Positions 1-8,194 of a DNA stretch of 64,000 bases are shown one piece after another. The DNA comes from Methylobacterium sp. UNC378MF (lineage in GTDB: Bacteria > Pseudomonadota > Alphaproteobacteria > Rhizobiales > Beijerinckiaceae), in the NCBI RefSeq assembly GCF_900103195.1, contig NZ_FMWU01000013.1:62001-126000 (forward strand), in the 5' to 3' direction. Positions within the stretch are counted from its first letter, which is position 1; every line of letters begins with the position of its first letter. The notes below the pieces were generated by a model. The model was not told where the DNA came from. It ran no database searches and saw nothing but the letters and a program-made list of their open reading frames with translations. A program made the position numbers and the translations under genes.

Positions 1-38
1 CCGGCGTGCGGCTGATCCTGCCGCCGTGCGCCCCGGGC

Positions 39-1127
39 ATGCGGATCGGCCTCTACGGCGGGTCCTTCAACCCCGCCCATCTGGGCCACCGGCACGTCAC
101 CCTCTCGGCGCTGCGTCGGCTCGGCCTCGACCGGGTCTGGTGGCTGGTCAGCCCCGGGAACCCGCTGAAGAACCGGAGCAGCCTCCCCTCCGTGGAAGAG
201 CGGTGCGTGCAGGCGCGGCGCATCGCCCGGCATCCCCGAATCGCCGTCACGGGCTTCGAGGCGGCTCTGGGCGTCCGCTTCACAGTCCAGACCCTGCGCT
301 TTCTCACGCGCCGGTATCCGGGCGTTCACTTCGTCTGGATCATGGGGGCCGATTCGCTCGCCACCTTCCACCGCTGGAAAGGCTTCGCCGAGATCGCAGA
401 GCTGATGCCGATCGCCGTGATCGACCGCCCCGGCTTCACCATGACGCCACTCAGCGCGCGGGCGGCGCGGCGCCTGGCCGGCGCCCGGATTCCCGAGCGA
501 GCGGTATCGACCCTCGCGCTGCGTCCGCCGCCGGCCTGGATATTCCTGCACGGGCCCCGCTCGCCCCTGTCATCCACGCAGATCCGCGCACGGATCGGGC
601 CCGGGACACCGCAACTCCCGCCGGCGCGGTTGCAATCGACGCCCGATACCGCCAATTTCATAGAATCCCGCAACGCCCGATGGCGCGGTGCGGCAGAACG
701 AGGAACCAGGACTCTGCCCGAGATCAGTCGCACGGAGATGATCCGTACCCCCGTCCAGGCCCCGGGCGAAGCCGGTCAGGCGCGCTCGGACGACCTGAAG
801 GCCCTTGCGCTCGAATGTCTCGACGACATGAAGGCCGAGGAGACGATCGCGATCGATCTGGCCGGCAAGACCTCGCTCGCCGACACGATGATCATCGCAT
901 CGGGCCGCTCGCAACGGCATGTCGGCTCGATCGCCGACAAGATCATCCAGGAGATGAAGAATCGCGGCTTCGGCAATGCCCGGGTCGAAGGCATGCCGGC
1001 CTGCGACTGGGTGCTGATCGATGCCGGCGACGTGCTCGTGCACATCTTCCGTCCCGAGGTCCGAGGCTTCTACAATCTCGAGAAGATGTGGGGCGCCGAC
1101 CGCCCGGTCGGGATCGCGGCCGGCTAG
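39..1127 (+). CDS. nadD: Nicotinate-nucleotide adenylyltransferase (NadD) in one uninterrupted frame with RsfS
   Basis: Residues 1-185 are NadD, which adenylates nicotinate mononucleotide in NAD synthesis. They show the nucleotidyltransferase signature GGSFNPAHLGHRH at 7-19, GADS at 103-106 and the late SST motif at 178-180. The frame then runs, with no stop, through about 50 residues that resemble neither family (186-233) into a complete ribosome-silencing-factor domain (about 252-352). Three readings are possible: a true NadD-RsfS fusion, a NadD that lost its stop while rsfS still starts internally, or a sequencing frameshift. ATG 39 is chosen because it gives the usual MRIGLYGG N-terminus; GTG at 6 would add 11 residues. 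rlmH follows on the same strand. The domain calls are firm; the gene boundary is not. Confidence 0.85.
   Translation: MRIGLYGGSFNPAHLGHRHVTLSALRRLGLDRVWWLVSPGNPLKNRSSLPSVEERCVQARRIARHPRIAVTGFEAALGVRFTVQTLRFLTRRYPGVHFVWIMGADSLATFHRWKGFAEIAELMPIAVIDRPGFTMTPLSARAARRLAGARIPERAVSTLALRPPPAWIFLHGPRSPLSSTQIRARIGPGTPQLPPARLQSTPDTANFIESRNARWRGAAERGTRTLPEISRTEMIRTPVQAPGEAGQARSDDLKALALECLDDMKAEETIAIDLAGKTSLADTMIIASGRSQRHVGSIADKIIQEMKNRGFGNARVEGMPACDWVLIDAGDVLVHIFRPEVRGFYNLEKMWGADRPVGIAAG
738..1127 (+). CDS. rsfS: Ribosome silencing factor RsfS (Iojap family), C-terminal part of the nadD frame
   Basis: RsfS binds uL14 on the 50S subunit and blocks subunit joining when nutrients run low. The domain is complete and typical, from ALALECLDDMKAEETIAIDL through the conserved TMIIASGRSQRHV and VEGMPACDWVLIDAGDVLVH stretches to FYNLEKMWG near the end. 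ATG 738 is the first plausible internal start and gives 129 residues, close to the family length. No well-spaced ribosome binding site precedes it: GGAG directly abuts the ATG and GAGGAACCAGG lies about 28 bases upstream. Translation as the tail of NadD therefore cannot be excluded. The nadD-rsfS-rlmH order is standard in this order of bacteria. Confidence 0.85.
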   Translation: MIRTPVQAPGEAGQARSDDLKALALECLDDMKAEETIAIDLAGKTSLADTMIIASGRSQRHVGSIADKIIQEMKNRGFGNARVEGMPACDWVLIDAGDVLVHIFRPEVRGFYNLEKMWGADRPVGIAAG

Positions 1128-1142
1128 GACGGATCGCGCCCC

Positions 1143-1637
1143 GTGCGCTTGGTCCTGGCCGCGGTCGGACGGTTGAAGGCGGGACCGGAGCGTGAGCTCG
1201 CGTCACGATATCGCGACCGCGCCGCGCAACTCGGTCGCGGCCTCGGCTTCTCGACCTGCGACAGTGTCGAGATCCCGGAATCACGTGCCCGCCGCGCCCT
1301 CGACCGCTGCGCCGAGGAAGGCACGGCGCTCGGGGCCCTTCTGCCCCCCGGCGGTGTGCTGGTCGCCTATGACGAGCGCGGCCGGGCCGATCTCGGCAGC
1401 GACGCTTTGGCCGACCGTGTCGCTGCGTGGCGCGATGCGTCCCGCCCGGCTCTGGTCGTGGCGATCGGCGGGCCGGACGGTCTGGACGCCTCAATTCGGA
1501 CGCGGGCGGAGTTGATCCTGTCCTTCGGGGCCGCAACCCTGCCCCACGGACTCGTGCGCGTGCTCGCCCTCGAACAGCTCTACCGCAGCCTCACCATCCT
1601 GGCCGGACACCCGTATCATCGCGGTGAGGCGGGCTGA
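1143..1637 (+). CDS. rlmH: 23S rRNA (pseudouridine1915-N3)-methyltransferase RlmH
   Basis: A 164-residue SPOUT-class methyltransferase that methylates pseudouridine 1915 in helix 69 of 23S rRNA. The SAM-binding knot is visible as VVAIGGPDGL in the middle and the C-terminal LPHGLVRVLALEQLYRS followed by the signature HPYHRG. The length matches the family. The start is GTG 1143, 15 bases after the rsfS stop, giving MRLVLAAVGRLK, the usual N-terminus. It lies six bases before the next gene, so rsfS, rlmH and the EnvC-like gene are probably cotranscribed. Confidence 0.95.
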   Translation: MRLVLAAVGRLKAGPERELASRYRDRAAQLGRGLGFSTCDSVEIPESRARRALDRCAEEGTALGALLPPGGVLVAYDERGRADLGSDALADRVAAWRDASRPALVVAIGGPDGLDASIRTRAELILSFGAATLPHGLVRVLALEQLYRSLTILAGHPYHRGEAG

Positions 1638-1643
1638 TCGGCC

Positions 1644-3011
1644 GTGGCGATTTCCGAGATTGGAGCCGAGCCGAGCCAGGCATCACGACGGGCGCTGCCG
1701 GTACTCGCCCTGATGGTCCTGGTCTCGTTCGCCGGGACGGCGCACGCGGAGGCCCCCAAGCCCACCGATCCCGAAGCTATTCAGCGCGCCAACGAGGAGC
1801 GCGAGCGCCGTGCGGAGAATCTGAAGCGCGTTCAGGACGCGCTCGCCGCCAGCGCCGGTCAGCGCGCCCAGTTCGAGACCGAGATTGCGGCGATCGGATC
1901 CGACCGGGCGAAGCTCGATGCCGCCCTCCTCGATGCGAACCGGCAGGCACAGGCGACCGAAGACCGCCTGAGCCGCCTGGAAGAGCGCCTGAAGGCGATG
2001 AGCGAGAGCGAGGCGGCGATCCGGCACTCGCTGCAGGGTCGACGCGGCGTCGTCGCCGAGATTCTGGCGGCGCTCCAGCGCATGGGTCGCCGGCCGCCGC
2101 CGGCCGTACTGGTGTCCCCCGAGGACGTGCTCGCCGCGATTCGGACCTCCATGCTGCTCGGTGCGGTGGTGCCGGAACTGCGCGGCGAGGTCGACACGCT
2201 GGCGGCCGATCTCGCGGAAATGATCAGGCTGCGCGGTTTGATCGCGCAGGACAAAGAGGGTCTGTCCAACGACCTCGCCGGCTGGGCGCGGGAGCAGCAG
2301 CGCCTGCAGGCGCTGGTCGCGGCCCGTCGCGCCCGTCAGGCCGAGGTCGAGAGCGGCCTCACGGCCGAGCGCCGGCGCGCCACCGAACTCGGCGCTCAAG
2401 CCAAGAGCCTGAAAGATCTGCTCGACCGCACGGAGGCGGAAGTTGCGGCAGCGAAGCGCTCCGCCGAAGAGGCCAAGGCCGCGGCCGAGCGGGAGGTGCG
2501 CGTCACGCAGGAGCGCTTCGCCGCGGCGGGTTTCCGCGATCCTGCCAGGCTGGCACCCAAAGTGCATTTCGCCGAGGCGCGGGGCGAAGTGCCGCGGCCG
2601 GTGAGTGGTCGCGTCGCGCGCGGCTTCAACCAGCCCGACGGCAATGGCGGAACGACGCGGGGGGTGTCGTTCACCACCCGTCCGAAGGCGTCAGTCTCTT
2701 CGCCGGCCGACGGCTGGGTGCAGTTCGCCGGCCCGTTTCGGTCCTATGGGCAACTCTTGATCATCAACGCGGGCGACGGCTACTATCTTCTGCTCGCGGG
2801 CATGGATCAGATCAGCGTCGAGGTCGGTCAATTCGTGCTCGCGGGTGAACCGGTCGGCAGCATGGGCGACAAGGGCGCGGGTCCCGGCGGATCCGAGGGT
2901 GATCCCACCCTGTACGTCGAGTTCAAGAAGGACGGCGGCTCCATCGATCCGGAGCCGTGGTGGGCGAAGAGCCCGAACAATACGGTACTTGGCGAGAAGG
3001 TTCGCGGCTGA
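1644..3011 (+). CDS. envC: EnvC-like murein hydrolase activator, degenerate LytM/M23 domain
   Basis: A 455-residue exported coiled-coil protein. Residues 1-35 form a signal peptide ending in AHA. Residues about 45-300 are Glu/Arg/Ala-rich coiled coil, and about 320-440 form a LytM (M23) domain. The zinc-binding residues of active M23 peptidases look lost: the usual HxGxD position reads TTRGVSF and the HxH position reads LLLAGM. That is the pattern of EnvC and similar proteins, which activate periplasmic amidases at the septum and do not cut peptidoglycan themselves. The start is GTG 1644. Its TGA overlaps the ctpA ATG by one base. The EnvC-CtpA pairing is common in alphaproteobacteria. Confidence 0.88.
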   Translation: MAISEIGAEPSQASRRALPVLALMVLVSFAGTAHAEAPKPTDPEAIQRANEERERRAENLKRVQDALAASAGQRAQFETEIAAIGSDRAKLDAALLDANRQAQATEDRLSRLEERLKAMSESEAAIRHSLQGRRGVVAEILAALQRMGRRPPPAVLVSPEDVLAAIRTSMLLGAVVPELRGEVDTLAADLAEMIRLRGLIAQDKEGLSNDLAGWAREQQRLQALVAARRARQAEVESGLTAERRRATELGAQAKSLKDLLDRTEAEVAAAKRSAEEAKAAAEREVRVTQERFAAAGFRDPARLAPKVHFAEARGEVPRPVSGRVARGFNQPDGNGGTTRGVSFTTRPKASVSSPADGWVQFAGPFRSYGQLLIINAGDGYYLLLAGMDQISVEVGQFVLAGEPVGSMGDKGAGPGGSEGDPTLYVEFKKDGGSIDPEPWWAKSPNNTVLGEKVRG

Positions 3012-4348
3012 TGCGCAAGACTTCCCTGATCATGCTCGGCGCCTTCCTGGGTGCCGGCACCTCGATGGTGGCCACCCAGACCGACTTCCTGTCGGGTCCG
3101 CGGGCCGTCGCAGCGTCGGCCGAGACCTACCGTCAGCTGAGCCTGTTCGGCGATGTGTTCGAGAAGGTCCGCACCGACTACGTCGAGAAGCCCGACGAGT
3201 CGAAAATGATCGAGGCGGCCGTCAACGGCATGCTGACCTCCCTCGATCCGCATTCGAGCTACATGGACGCCAAGGCGTTCCGCGACATGCAGACCACCAC
3301 CCGGGGCGAGTTTGGTGGTCTCGGCATCGAGGTCACCATGGAGGACGGCCTGATCAAGGTCGTCACGCCGATTGACGATACCCCGGCCGCAAAGGCCGGC
3401 CTCCTCGCCAACGACGTCATCACGCAGATCGACGACGATCAGGTCCAGGGCCTCACCCTGAACCAGGCGGTCGACAAGATGCGCGGCCCGGTGAACTCGA
3501 GCGTTAAGCTCAAGATCTCGCGCAAGGAGTCGAAGGACCCGATCGACGTCACGCTCACCCGCGACGTGATCAAGATCAAGCCGGTGCGCTCCAAGGTCGA
3601 GGGCGGCGACGTCGCCTATATCCGCCTGACCCAGTTCAACGAGCAGACCTTCGACGGGATGCGGGCGGCGATCGACAAGCTGACGGGCGAGATCGGGGCC
3701 GACAAGATCAAGGGCTACATCGTCGACCTGCGCAACAACCCAGGCGGCCTGCTCGATCAGGCGGTGATGGTGTCGGACGCCTTCCTGGATCGCGGCGAGA
3801 TCGTCTCGACCCGCGGCCGCAACCCGGACGAGACCCAGCGGTTTTCCGCCAAGGCCGGCGACCTGACCAAGGGCAAGCCCATCGTCGTGCTGGTCAATGG
3901 CGGCTCCGCCTCGGCGTCCGAGATCGTGGCCGGCGCCCTTCAGGATCACAAGCGCGCGACCATCATGGGCACGCGCTCCTTCGGCAAGGGCTCGGTGCAG
4001 TCGATCATCCCGCTCGGCGGCTCCGGTGCCCTGCGCCTGACAACGGCGCGCTACTACACGCCGTCGGGCCGCTCGATCCAGGCCAAGGGAATCGAGCCGG
4101 ACGTCGAGGTCACGCAGGATGTTCCGGACGAACTGAAGGGCAAGGACGAGACCAAGGGCGAGGCGGGCCTGAAGGGCCACCTGAAGCAGAAGGATACCGA
4201 CGAGCGCGGCGGCTCCTCCGCCTATGTTCCGCCGGATCCCGCCAAGGACAAGCAGCTGATCTCGGCCGTGGACTTCCTGCACGGCATCCAGAAGGGCGCG
4301 GCCAATGGCACGCCGGCGGCGCAGCAGAAGCCCAGCCTGCCGAACTGA
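3011..4348 (+). CDS. ctpA: Carboxyl-terminal processing protease (S41 family, PDZ)
   Basis: A 445-residue periplasmic serine protease. An N-terminal hydrophobic segment (MLGAFLGAGTSM) anchors or exports it. A PDZ domain spans about residues 85-165 (FGGLGIEVTMEDGLIKVV), and the S41 core follows with YIVDLRNNPGGLL. By alignment to the Prc pattern the nucleophile is Ser301 in NGGSASASE and the general base is Lys326 in FGKGSVQ, 25 residues apart as expected. A Lys/Glu-rich linker and proline-rich tail complete it. The family trims C-termini of envelope proteins and regulates cell-wall hydrolases. ATG 3011 overlaps the envC stop. A strong terminator lies 31 bases downstream, so this is the operon's last gene. 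Confidence 0.95.
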   Translation: MRKTSLIMLGAFLGAGTSMVATQTDFLSGPRAVAASAETYRQLSLFGDVFEKVRTDYVEKPDESKMIEAAVNGMLTSLDPHSSYMDAKAFRDMQTTTRGEFGGLGIEVTMEDGLIKVVTPIDDTPAAKAGLLANDVITQIDDDQVQGLTLNQAVDKMRGPVNSSVKLKISRKESKDPIDVTLTRDVIKIKPVRSKVEGGDVAYIRLTQFNEQTFDGMRAAIDKLTGEIGADKIKGYIVDLRNNPGGLLDQAVMVSDAFLDRGEIVSTRGRNPDETQRFSAKAGDLTKGKPIVVLVNGGSASASEIVAGALQDHKRATIMGTRSFGKGSVQSIIPLGGSGALRLTTARYYTPSGRSIQAKGIEPDVEVTQDVPDELKGKDETKGEAGLKGHLKQKDTDERGGSSAYVPPDPAKDKQLISAVDFLHGIQKGAANGTPAAQQKPSLPN

Positions 4349-4378
4349 CCCCACCCACGATGGATCGAGAATAACCAG

Positions 4379-4410
4379 ATCCCGCCCGGCTCACCGCCGG
4401 GCGGGATTTC
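4379..4410 (+). terminator. Rho-independent terminator after ctpA
   Basis: A perfect 12-bp stem (4379-4390 with 4396-4407, ATCCCGCCCGGC and its complement) around a 5-base loop, followed by TTT. It closes the rsfS-rlmH-envC-ctpA transcript and separates it from the deacetylase gene. Confidence 0.88.
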
Positions 4411-4437
4411 CCGTTCCGGAATCAGGCATTAGCGGAA

Positions 4438-4447
4438 CGTTAACCAT
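4438..4447 (+). promoter_or_regulatory. CGTTAACCAT box (CtrA-like half-site) upstream of the polysaccharide deacetylase
   Basis: The 10-mer lies in the 173-bp gap between ctpA and the deacetylase, 75 bases before its TTG start. TTAACCAT is a known CtrA half-site form in Caulobacter. The same 10-mer recurs at 8151-8160 and 45292-45301 on the other strand. Binding by CtrA here is an inference. Confidence 0.4.
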
Positions 4448-4521
4448 ACTCGACGGCAATGGAAGGAAGGATTGGCGCGCGCCGACCGGCGCTGCAAGTG
4501 TGATCCCGCATCGAGAGCCGC

Positions 4522-5757
4522 TTGACCGAGTCCACCGACGATATCCTCACGCGCCCCCTCGGGGTGCCCGAGGCGGCGCCGGCGCAGCCCGCAAGCCGGT
4601 TCGGGCGGCTGATCGCGGCTGCCCGCCGGCCCCGGATCGCCGCCGCCGCGATCGCGGGCGGCTTCGTCGTGTCGGCCGGCCTGATCGTGGCGCTCGGCGA
4701 TCCGCTGGGCGGTGAGCCCCGGGTACAGGTCGCGATCACGATGCGCGAGCCTGCGGTCCGCCCGACCGCACAGGCTCCCGTCCCAGCACAGCCGGACGCG
4801 ATCACCACGGCTCCGGGAACGGCGCCGCTTCAGCGCAGCGCCGAGGAGATCGAGACCGCATCCGGCGTGACGGTGGTGCGCCCGCCTGGCAGCGCACCGA
4901 GCGAGGCCGTGGTGATCCGCGTGCCGCCGCCGAACGCCCCGAGACTCGCCCCGGCCCCGGATCCGCGGATCAGCGAATCCGGTCGCCACGGCATCATGCC
5001 GAAGCTCGGCGAGAGTCGCGTCCGCGCCCTTGACGTCTACGCCCGCCCCGAGGAACCCGGCACCGGGCCGCGCATCGCGATCGTGGTGACGGGGCTCGGC
5101 GTCGGCCAAGCCGCCACCGCCGGCGCCATCGCGCGCCTGCCCGCGGCCGTCAGTCTCGCCTTTCTGCCCTATGGCGGCGAGGCCGAGCGCTCTGCTGCGC
5201 GCGCGCGGGATGCCGGCCACGAAATCTTCCTCCAGCTGCCCATGGAACCGTTCGATTACCCCGACAGCGACCCGGGGCCGCAGACCCTGTTGACCGCTCT
5301 GAAGGGACCGGAGAATGCCGACCGCCTCGCCTGGGCGATGGCCCGCTTTCCCGGTTATGTCGGCGTGGCGAACTTCATGGGATCCAAGCTGATGGTCGAT
5401 GCGGCCTTCGAGCCGATCCTGCGCGAAATCGGCGCGCGCGGCCTCGGGTTCCTCGACGATGGCACGACCCCGAGGGCTGCGGCCCCGCCCGGCAACAAGG
5501 GCAAGACCCCGATCGTCCGCGCCGAGCTCGTCCTCGACGCGACGCCGCGCGCCGATGCCATCGACGCTGCCCTCGCCCAGGCGGAGGCTCGGGCCCGCGC
5601 CAACGGCTTCGTCCTCGTCTCCGCGAGCGGAGCGGCGCTCAGTGTCGACCGAATCGCGCGCTGGGCGAGGGAGATCGATGCCCGTGGCCTGCGCCTGGTC
5701 CCGGCAAGCGTTGCGCTTCGCGGCGGTCGCGACAAGCGGGTCTCGACGGCTGATTGA
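4522..5757 (+). CDS. Divergent polysaccharide deacetylase family protein
   Basis: A 411-residue protein of the COG2861/YibQ divergent polysaccharide deacetylase group. One transmembrane segment (about residues 40-62, IAAAAIAGGFVVSAGLIVAL) is followed by a Pro/Ala-rich linker. The folded domain (about 175-400) contains IAIVVTGLGVGQAATAGAI and FLQLPMEPFDYPDSDPGP. The family commonly follows envC and ctpA, so a role in cell-wall metabolism is likely, though activity is unproven and catalytic residues differ from classical deacetylases. The TTG start at 4522 gives a sensible N-terminus (MTESTDDILTRPLG). It has its own upstream region with a CGTTAACCAT box. Confidence 0.88.
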   Translation: MTESTDDILTRPLGVPEAAPAQPASRFGRLIAAARRPRIAAAAIAGGFVVSAGLIVALGDPLGGEPRVQVAITMREPAVRPTAQAPVPAQPDAITTAPGTAPLQRSAEEIETASGVTVVRPPGSAPSEAVVIRVPPPNAPRLAPAPDPRISESGRHGIMPKLGESRVRALDVYARPEEPGTGPRIAIVVTGLGVGQAATAGAIARLPAAVSLAFLPYGGEAERSAARARDAGHEIFLQLPMEPFDYPDSDPGPQTLLTALKGPENADRLAWAMARFPGYVGVANFMGSKLMVDAAFEPILREIGARGLGFLDDGTTPRAAAPPGNKGKTPIVRAELVLDATPRADAIDAALAQAEARARANGFVLVSASGAALSVDRIARWAREIDARGLRLVPASVALRGGRDKRVSTAD

Positions 5758-5851
5758 GAGCGCGCGGATCCAAAGTCAGCGCAAGTAGATCCCGATCCTC
5801 CGGGGCCGGTGAAGACTGGGGCGACGTTGCCGCCTCCCCCACCCCTGACCT

Positions 5852-6406
5852 ATGGTTTCCGCGATGGTGAAGGATTCGGACCCGGGCACTGCCCTGCCCT
5901 ACCGCCCCTGCGTGGGCATCGCCCTGATCGCGCCCTCGGGCGGGGTCTTCGTCGGGCGGCGCACGAAGGATGCCGGCCCCGAACACGTCGCCGGTCCGCA
6001 TATGTGGCAGATGCCGCAGGGCGGCATCGATCCCGGCGAGGATGCCGAGGCCGCCGCGCGCCGCGAGCTCTACGAGGAAACCAATGTTCCGCCGGATGCC
6101 GTGAGACTCCTCGCAGAGATCCCGGACTGGCTCGCCTACGATCTGCCGCCCGCCGTGATGAAGCAGGCCTGGAAGGGTCGCTACCGCGGCCAGACGCAGA
6201 AATGGTTCGCCTACGGCTTCGTCGGCAGCGAGGAACAGATCGACGTGCTCAACCCCGGCGGCGGCGGCCACAAGGCGGAGTTCGACGCGTGGCGCTGGGC
6301 GCATTTCTCCGAGCTTCCGGATCTGATCGTTCCCTTCAAGCGACCGGTCTACGAGCGCGTCGTCGCGGCCTTTGCCGGCCTCGATCAGTGGACGGTGCGG
6401 ACATGA
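5852..6406 (+). CDS. rppH: RNA pyrophosphohydrolase RppH (Nudix)
   Basis: A 184-residue Nudix hydrolase that removes pyrophosphate from 5'-triphosphorylated RNA and so starts mRNA decay; alphaproteobacterial members also hydrolyse diadenosine polyphosphates. The Nudix box is at residues 57-78 (G57, E63, R71-E72, E75-E76), with Asn where the consensus ends in Gly. The family features [26 protein letters not shown] and the C-terminal [11 protein letters not shown] are all present. ATG 5864 (MVKDSDPG) is an equally possible start. It stands apart from the deacetylase gene by about 95 bases and is followed closely by the DUF2939 gene. Confidence 0.93.
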   Translation: MVSAMVKDSDPGTALPYRPCVGIALIAPSGGVFVGRRTKDAGPEHVAGPHMWQMPQGGIDPGEDAEAAARRELYEETNVPPDAVRLLAEIPDWLAYDLPPAVMKQAWKGRYRGQTQKWFAYGFVGSEEQIDVLNPGGGGHKAEFDAWRWAHFSELPDLIVPFKRPVYERVVAAFAGLDQWTVRT

Positions 6407-6430
6407 TCGCGCGGACGGGACACTGAGGCC

Positions 6431-7060
6431 GTGCGCTGGCTCGCGGTCCCGCTCGCCCTGGCCCTCGCGTGGCTCGCCTTCACGATGAGTCCGCTCTGGT
6501 CGCTCTACGACCTCGCGCAGGCGGTCCGTCGGCACGATGCGGCCTATGTTGAGAGCCACGTGAACTTCCGGACGCTGCGCCTGTCGCTGGTCCGGCAGAT
6601 CACCGCGGCGATGCGCATGGCGTCCGAGAGCGACCCGGATCTGGAACCCCGCGACCGCCAGCGCCTCAACGACGCCGCCTACGGCCTTGCCTTGGCGCTC
6701 GCGGAAACGATGGTCACGCCGGAGACGGTGATCGATCTCCTGGCCAATGGCTGGCCCGACAAGCTCGACGTGGAACGGCCGGCCGGCGCCCGCCCCGAAG
6801 GTCTGGCGATCCGCAGCCTCGGGCGGCTGATGCCGTATTACGCGGCGCTGGAGATGCGGGGGTTCCGCGCGGTGGTGATCCCGATCCCGCCCGAGGCCTC
6901 CCGCGCCGAGCGCACGCGAATCCGGCTGCGGCTGCGCGGACTGAGCTGGCGCCTCGTCGATATCGAGATGGCCGACGTGCTGCGCGAGCAGATCGCCGCC
7001 AAGCTCAGCCGGGCCTTGGCGCGCGCCAAGATCGGGGCCAGCGCCGGCGAGGAGCGCTGA
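6431..7060 (+). CDS. DUF2939 domain-containing membrane-anchored protein
   Basis: A 209-residue protein with an N-terminal hydrophobic helix (LAVPLALALAWLAF), probably an uncleaved anchor or signal. The PLWSLYDLAQAVRRHDAAYVESHVNFRTLRLSL region, described here by its key pattern of a short helix, Asp-Ala-Ala and a Val-Asn-Phe strand, is typical of DUF2939. The function of the family is unknown. GTG 6431 lies 24 bases after rppH, which suggests cotranscription. The C-terminus is Arg/Ala-rich and probably helical. The next gene is on the other strand. Confidence 0.75.
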   Translation: MRWLAVPLALALAWLAFTMSPLWSLYDLAQAVRRHDAAYVESHVNFRTLRLSLVRQITAAMRMASESDPDLEPRDRQRLNDAAYGLALALAETMVTPETVIDLLANGWPDKLDVERPAGARPEGLAIRSLGRLMPYYAALEMRGFRAVVIPIPPEASRAERTRIRLRLRGLSWRLVDIEMADVLREQIAAKLSRALARAKIGASAGEER

Positions 7061-7168
7061 CGGCCCCGGGGCGCCCTTCCACGGGCGACACGGCAGCTTG
7101 TCGGAGCCCGATCCCGGCCGGAAGAACCGATCAGCCCGGCCCGATCCCTGCGCGCTTGAATCGCGCCG

Positions 7169-7534
7169 CTACTTCGCCTTCGGCGCGCCGGCCGCGTCCT
7201 TGGGCTCGCGCGCCTCGATCAGGTCCTCGGCCTTCTCCTCGTCGGTGTCGCCACTCTGTTCGATGGTCTTGCTCGGATTGGCGAGCAACGACCGCACGAT
7301 CCCGAGCAGAACCTCGCACTCGCCGGGGAACTTGTAGCTCTCGAGGACGATCGCGGCATCGCGCAGGGTCCGCAGGTCGCGCACCAGCTGGGCGTTGGCA
7401 TCCGCGCGCAATTCGCTCTTCTTGGCGATCGCCTCCTCGATCTGCGCGCCCTTCACGTCGCAGGCGGCCCGGGCCGGCGGTGCAGCGACCAGAACGGCGA
7501 TCGCGAGGCCGAGTGCGGGAAGGGTGCGCCCCAT
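7169..7534 (-). CDS. Small exported protein of unknown function
   Basis: A 121-residue protein with a clean signal peptide (LPALGLAIAVLVAAPPARA, cleavage after residue 23). The mature part is charged and helical, with two cysteines (AACDVKG near the N-terminus and GECEVLL in the middle) that could form a disulfide. A Lys/Glu/Asp-rich tail follows. I do not recognise the family. It converges with the DUF2939 gene and lies 24 bases downstream of the receiver-domain gene, so the two may share a transcript. Confidence 0.72.
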   Translation of the reverse strand: MGRTLPALGLAIAVLVAAPPARAACDVKGAQIEEAIAKKSELRADANAQLVRDLRTLRDAAIVLESYKFPGECEVLLGIVRSLLANPSKTIEQSGDTDEEKAEDLIEAREPKDAAGAPKAK

Positions 7535-7558
7535 GGCGGGTATCCTCGGAGGTCCGGT

Positions 7559-7987
7559 TCAGACGGCGTGAAGGAGCGTGGCGCGCAGAACATCCTGCGT
7601 CAGCGCCACGAGTTGGCTCGGACGGTAGGGTTTCGGCACGAAGACCGAGCCCGGAACCGCCTCGCAGGGCGGGAGCGAGGCCCGCCCCCCGGAGGTGTAG
7701 ACGACCGGGAGGCCGGGCGAGAGCCTGCGGGCGCAGCGGGCCAGCGACAGGCCATCCGTGTTGCGGGCCAGGTCGATATCGGTGAAGAGCAGATCGACGC
7801 TCTCCCGAGCGAGGATCGCCTCGGCCTCCCAAGCGTCCGCGGCCGTGAGCACCCGATACCCTTCATCGAGGAGCGCTTCGGCGGCCAGCTCGCATACGGT
7901 CGGCTCGTCCTCGACCACCAGGATCGTGGCGACGGCCCGGTCCGGGGCGGGCGGGGACGGGCAGACGAAAGCGGCGAACGGAACCAT
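7559..7987 (-). CDS. Single-domain response regulator (receiver)
   Basis: A 142-residue stand-alone receiver domain. The acidic pocket is VVEDEPTV, the phosphoacceptor Asp lies in LLFTDIDLA, the conserved Thr/Ser in VVYTSGG, and the Lys in VFVPKPY. There is no output domain. About 20 residues precede the domain. ATG 7987 is preferred over a start 60 bases upstream because it leaves the shorter, more usual N-terminus. No cognate kinase is adjacent. The upstream region carries paired GTTAAC boxes (8111-8160), shared with the divergent DUF1275 gene. Confidence 0.8.
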   Translation of the reverse strand: MVPFAAFVCPSPPAPDRAVATILVVEDEPTVCELAAEALLDEGYRVLTAADAWEAEAILARESVDLLFTDIDLARNTDGLSLARCARRLSPGLPVVYTSGGRASLPPCEAVPGSVFVPKPYRPSQLVALTQDVLRATLLHAV

Positions 7988-8110
7988 GACGCAACTCCCA
8001 CTCACCCGGCGGGGGCACGATGTCCCCGAGCCGGATCGTTGGGGCAACGGCCCCTTCCGACGCGGCGTTCACCGTGATTGCATCGAATTGCTCGGGTTCG
8101 GTGAGCGGCG

Positions 8111-8160
8111 CGTTAACCGCCGTCCGGCATCCGTCAACGAAGTCTCCGGAATGGTTAACG
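8111..8160. promoter_or_regulatory. Inverted pair of GTTAACC boxes between receiver gene and DUF1275 gene
   Basis: CGTTAACC at 8111-8118 and its inverse GGTTAACG at 8153-8160 face each other in a divergent intergenic region. The right-hand one extends to ATGGTTAACG (8151-8160), the complement of the 10-mer also found at 4438-4447. It lies 35 bases before the DUF1275 start. The pattern resembles CtrA half-sites; the regulator is inferred, not shown. Confidence 0.4.
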
Positions 8161-8194
8161 AAGCCTTACCGGGCTGCCTCGCGAGGGTCGGACA

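Noticed and set aside
1..15. Possible C-terminal end of proA (frame 1 ends in TGA at 13-15)
   Set aside because: Gene order makes it likely, but four codons are too few to assign.
2828..4354. 508-codon frame on the minus strand opposite ctpA
   Set aside because: It is the complement of a well-supported protease gene; its Arg/His/Leu/Gly-rich translation is the usual antisense artefact of high-GC DNA.
7070..7110. Short GC-rich inverted repeat between the DUF2939 gene and the small exported protein gene
   Set aside because: Could act as a terminator, but no T-run follows in either direction.
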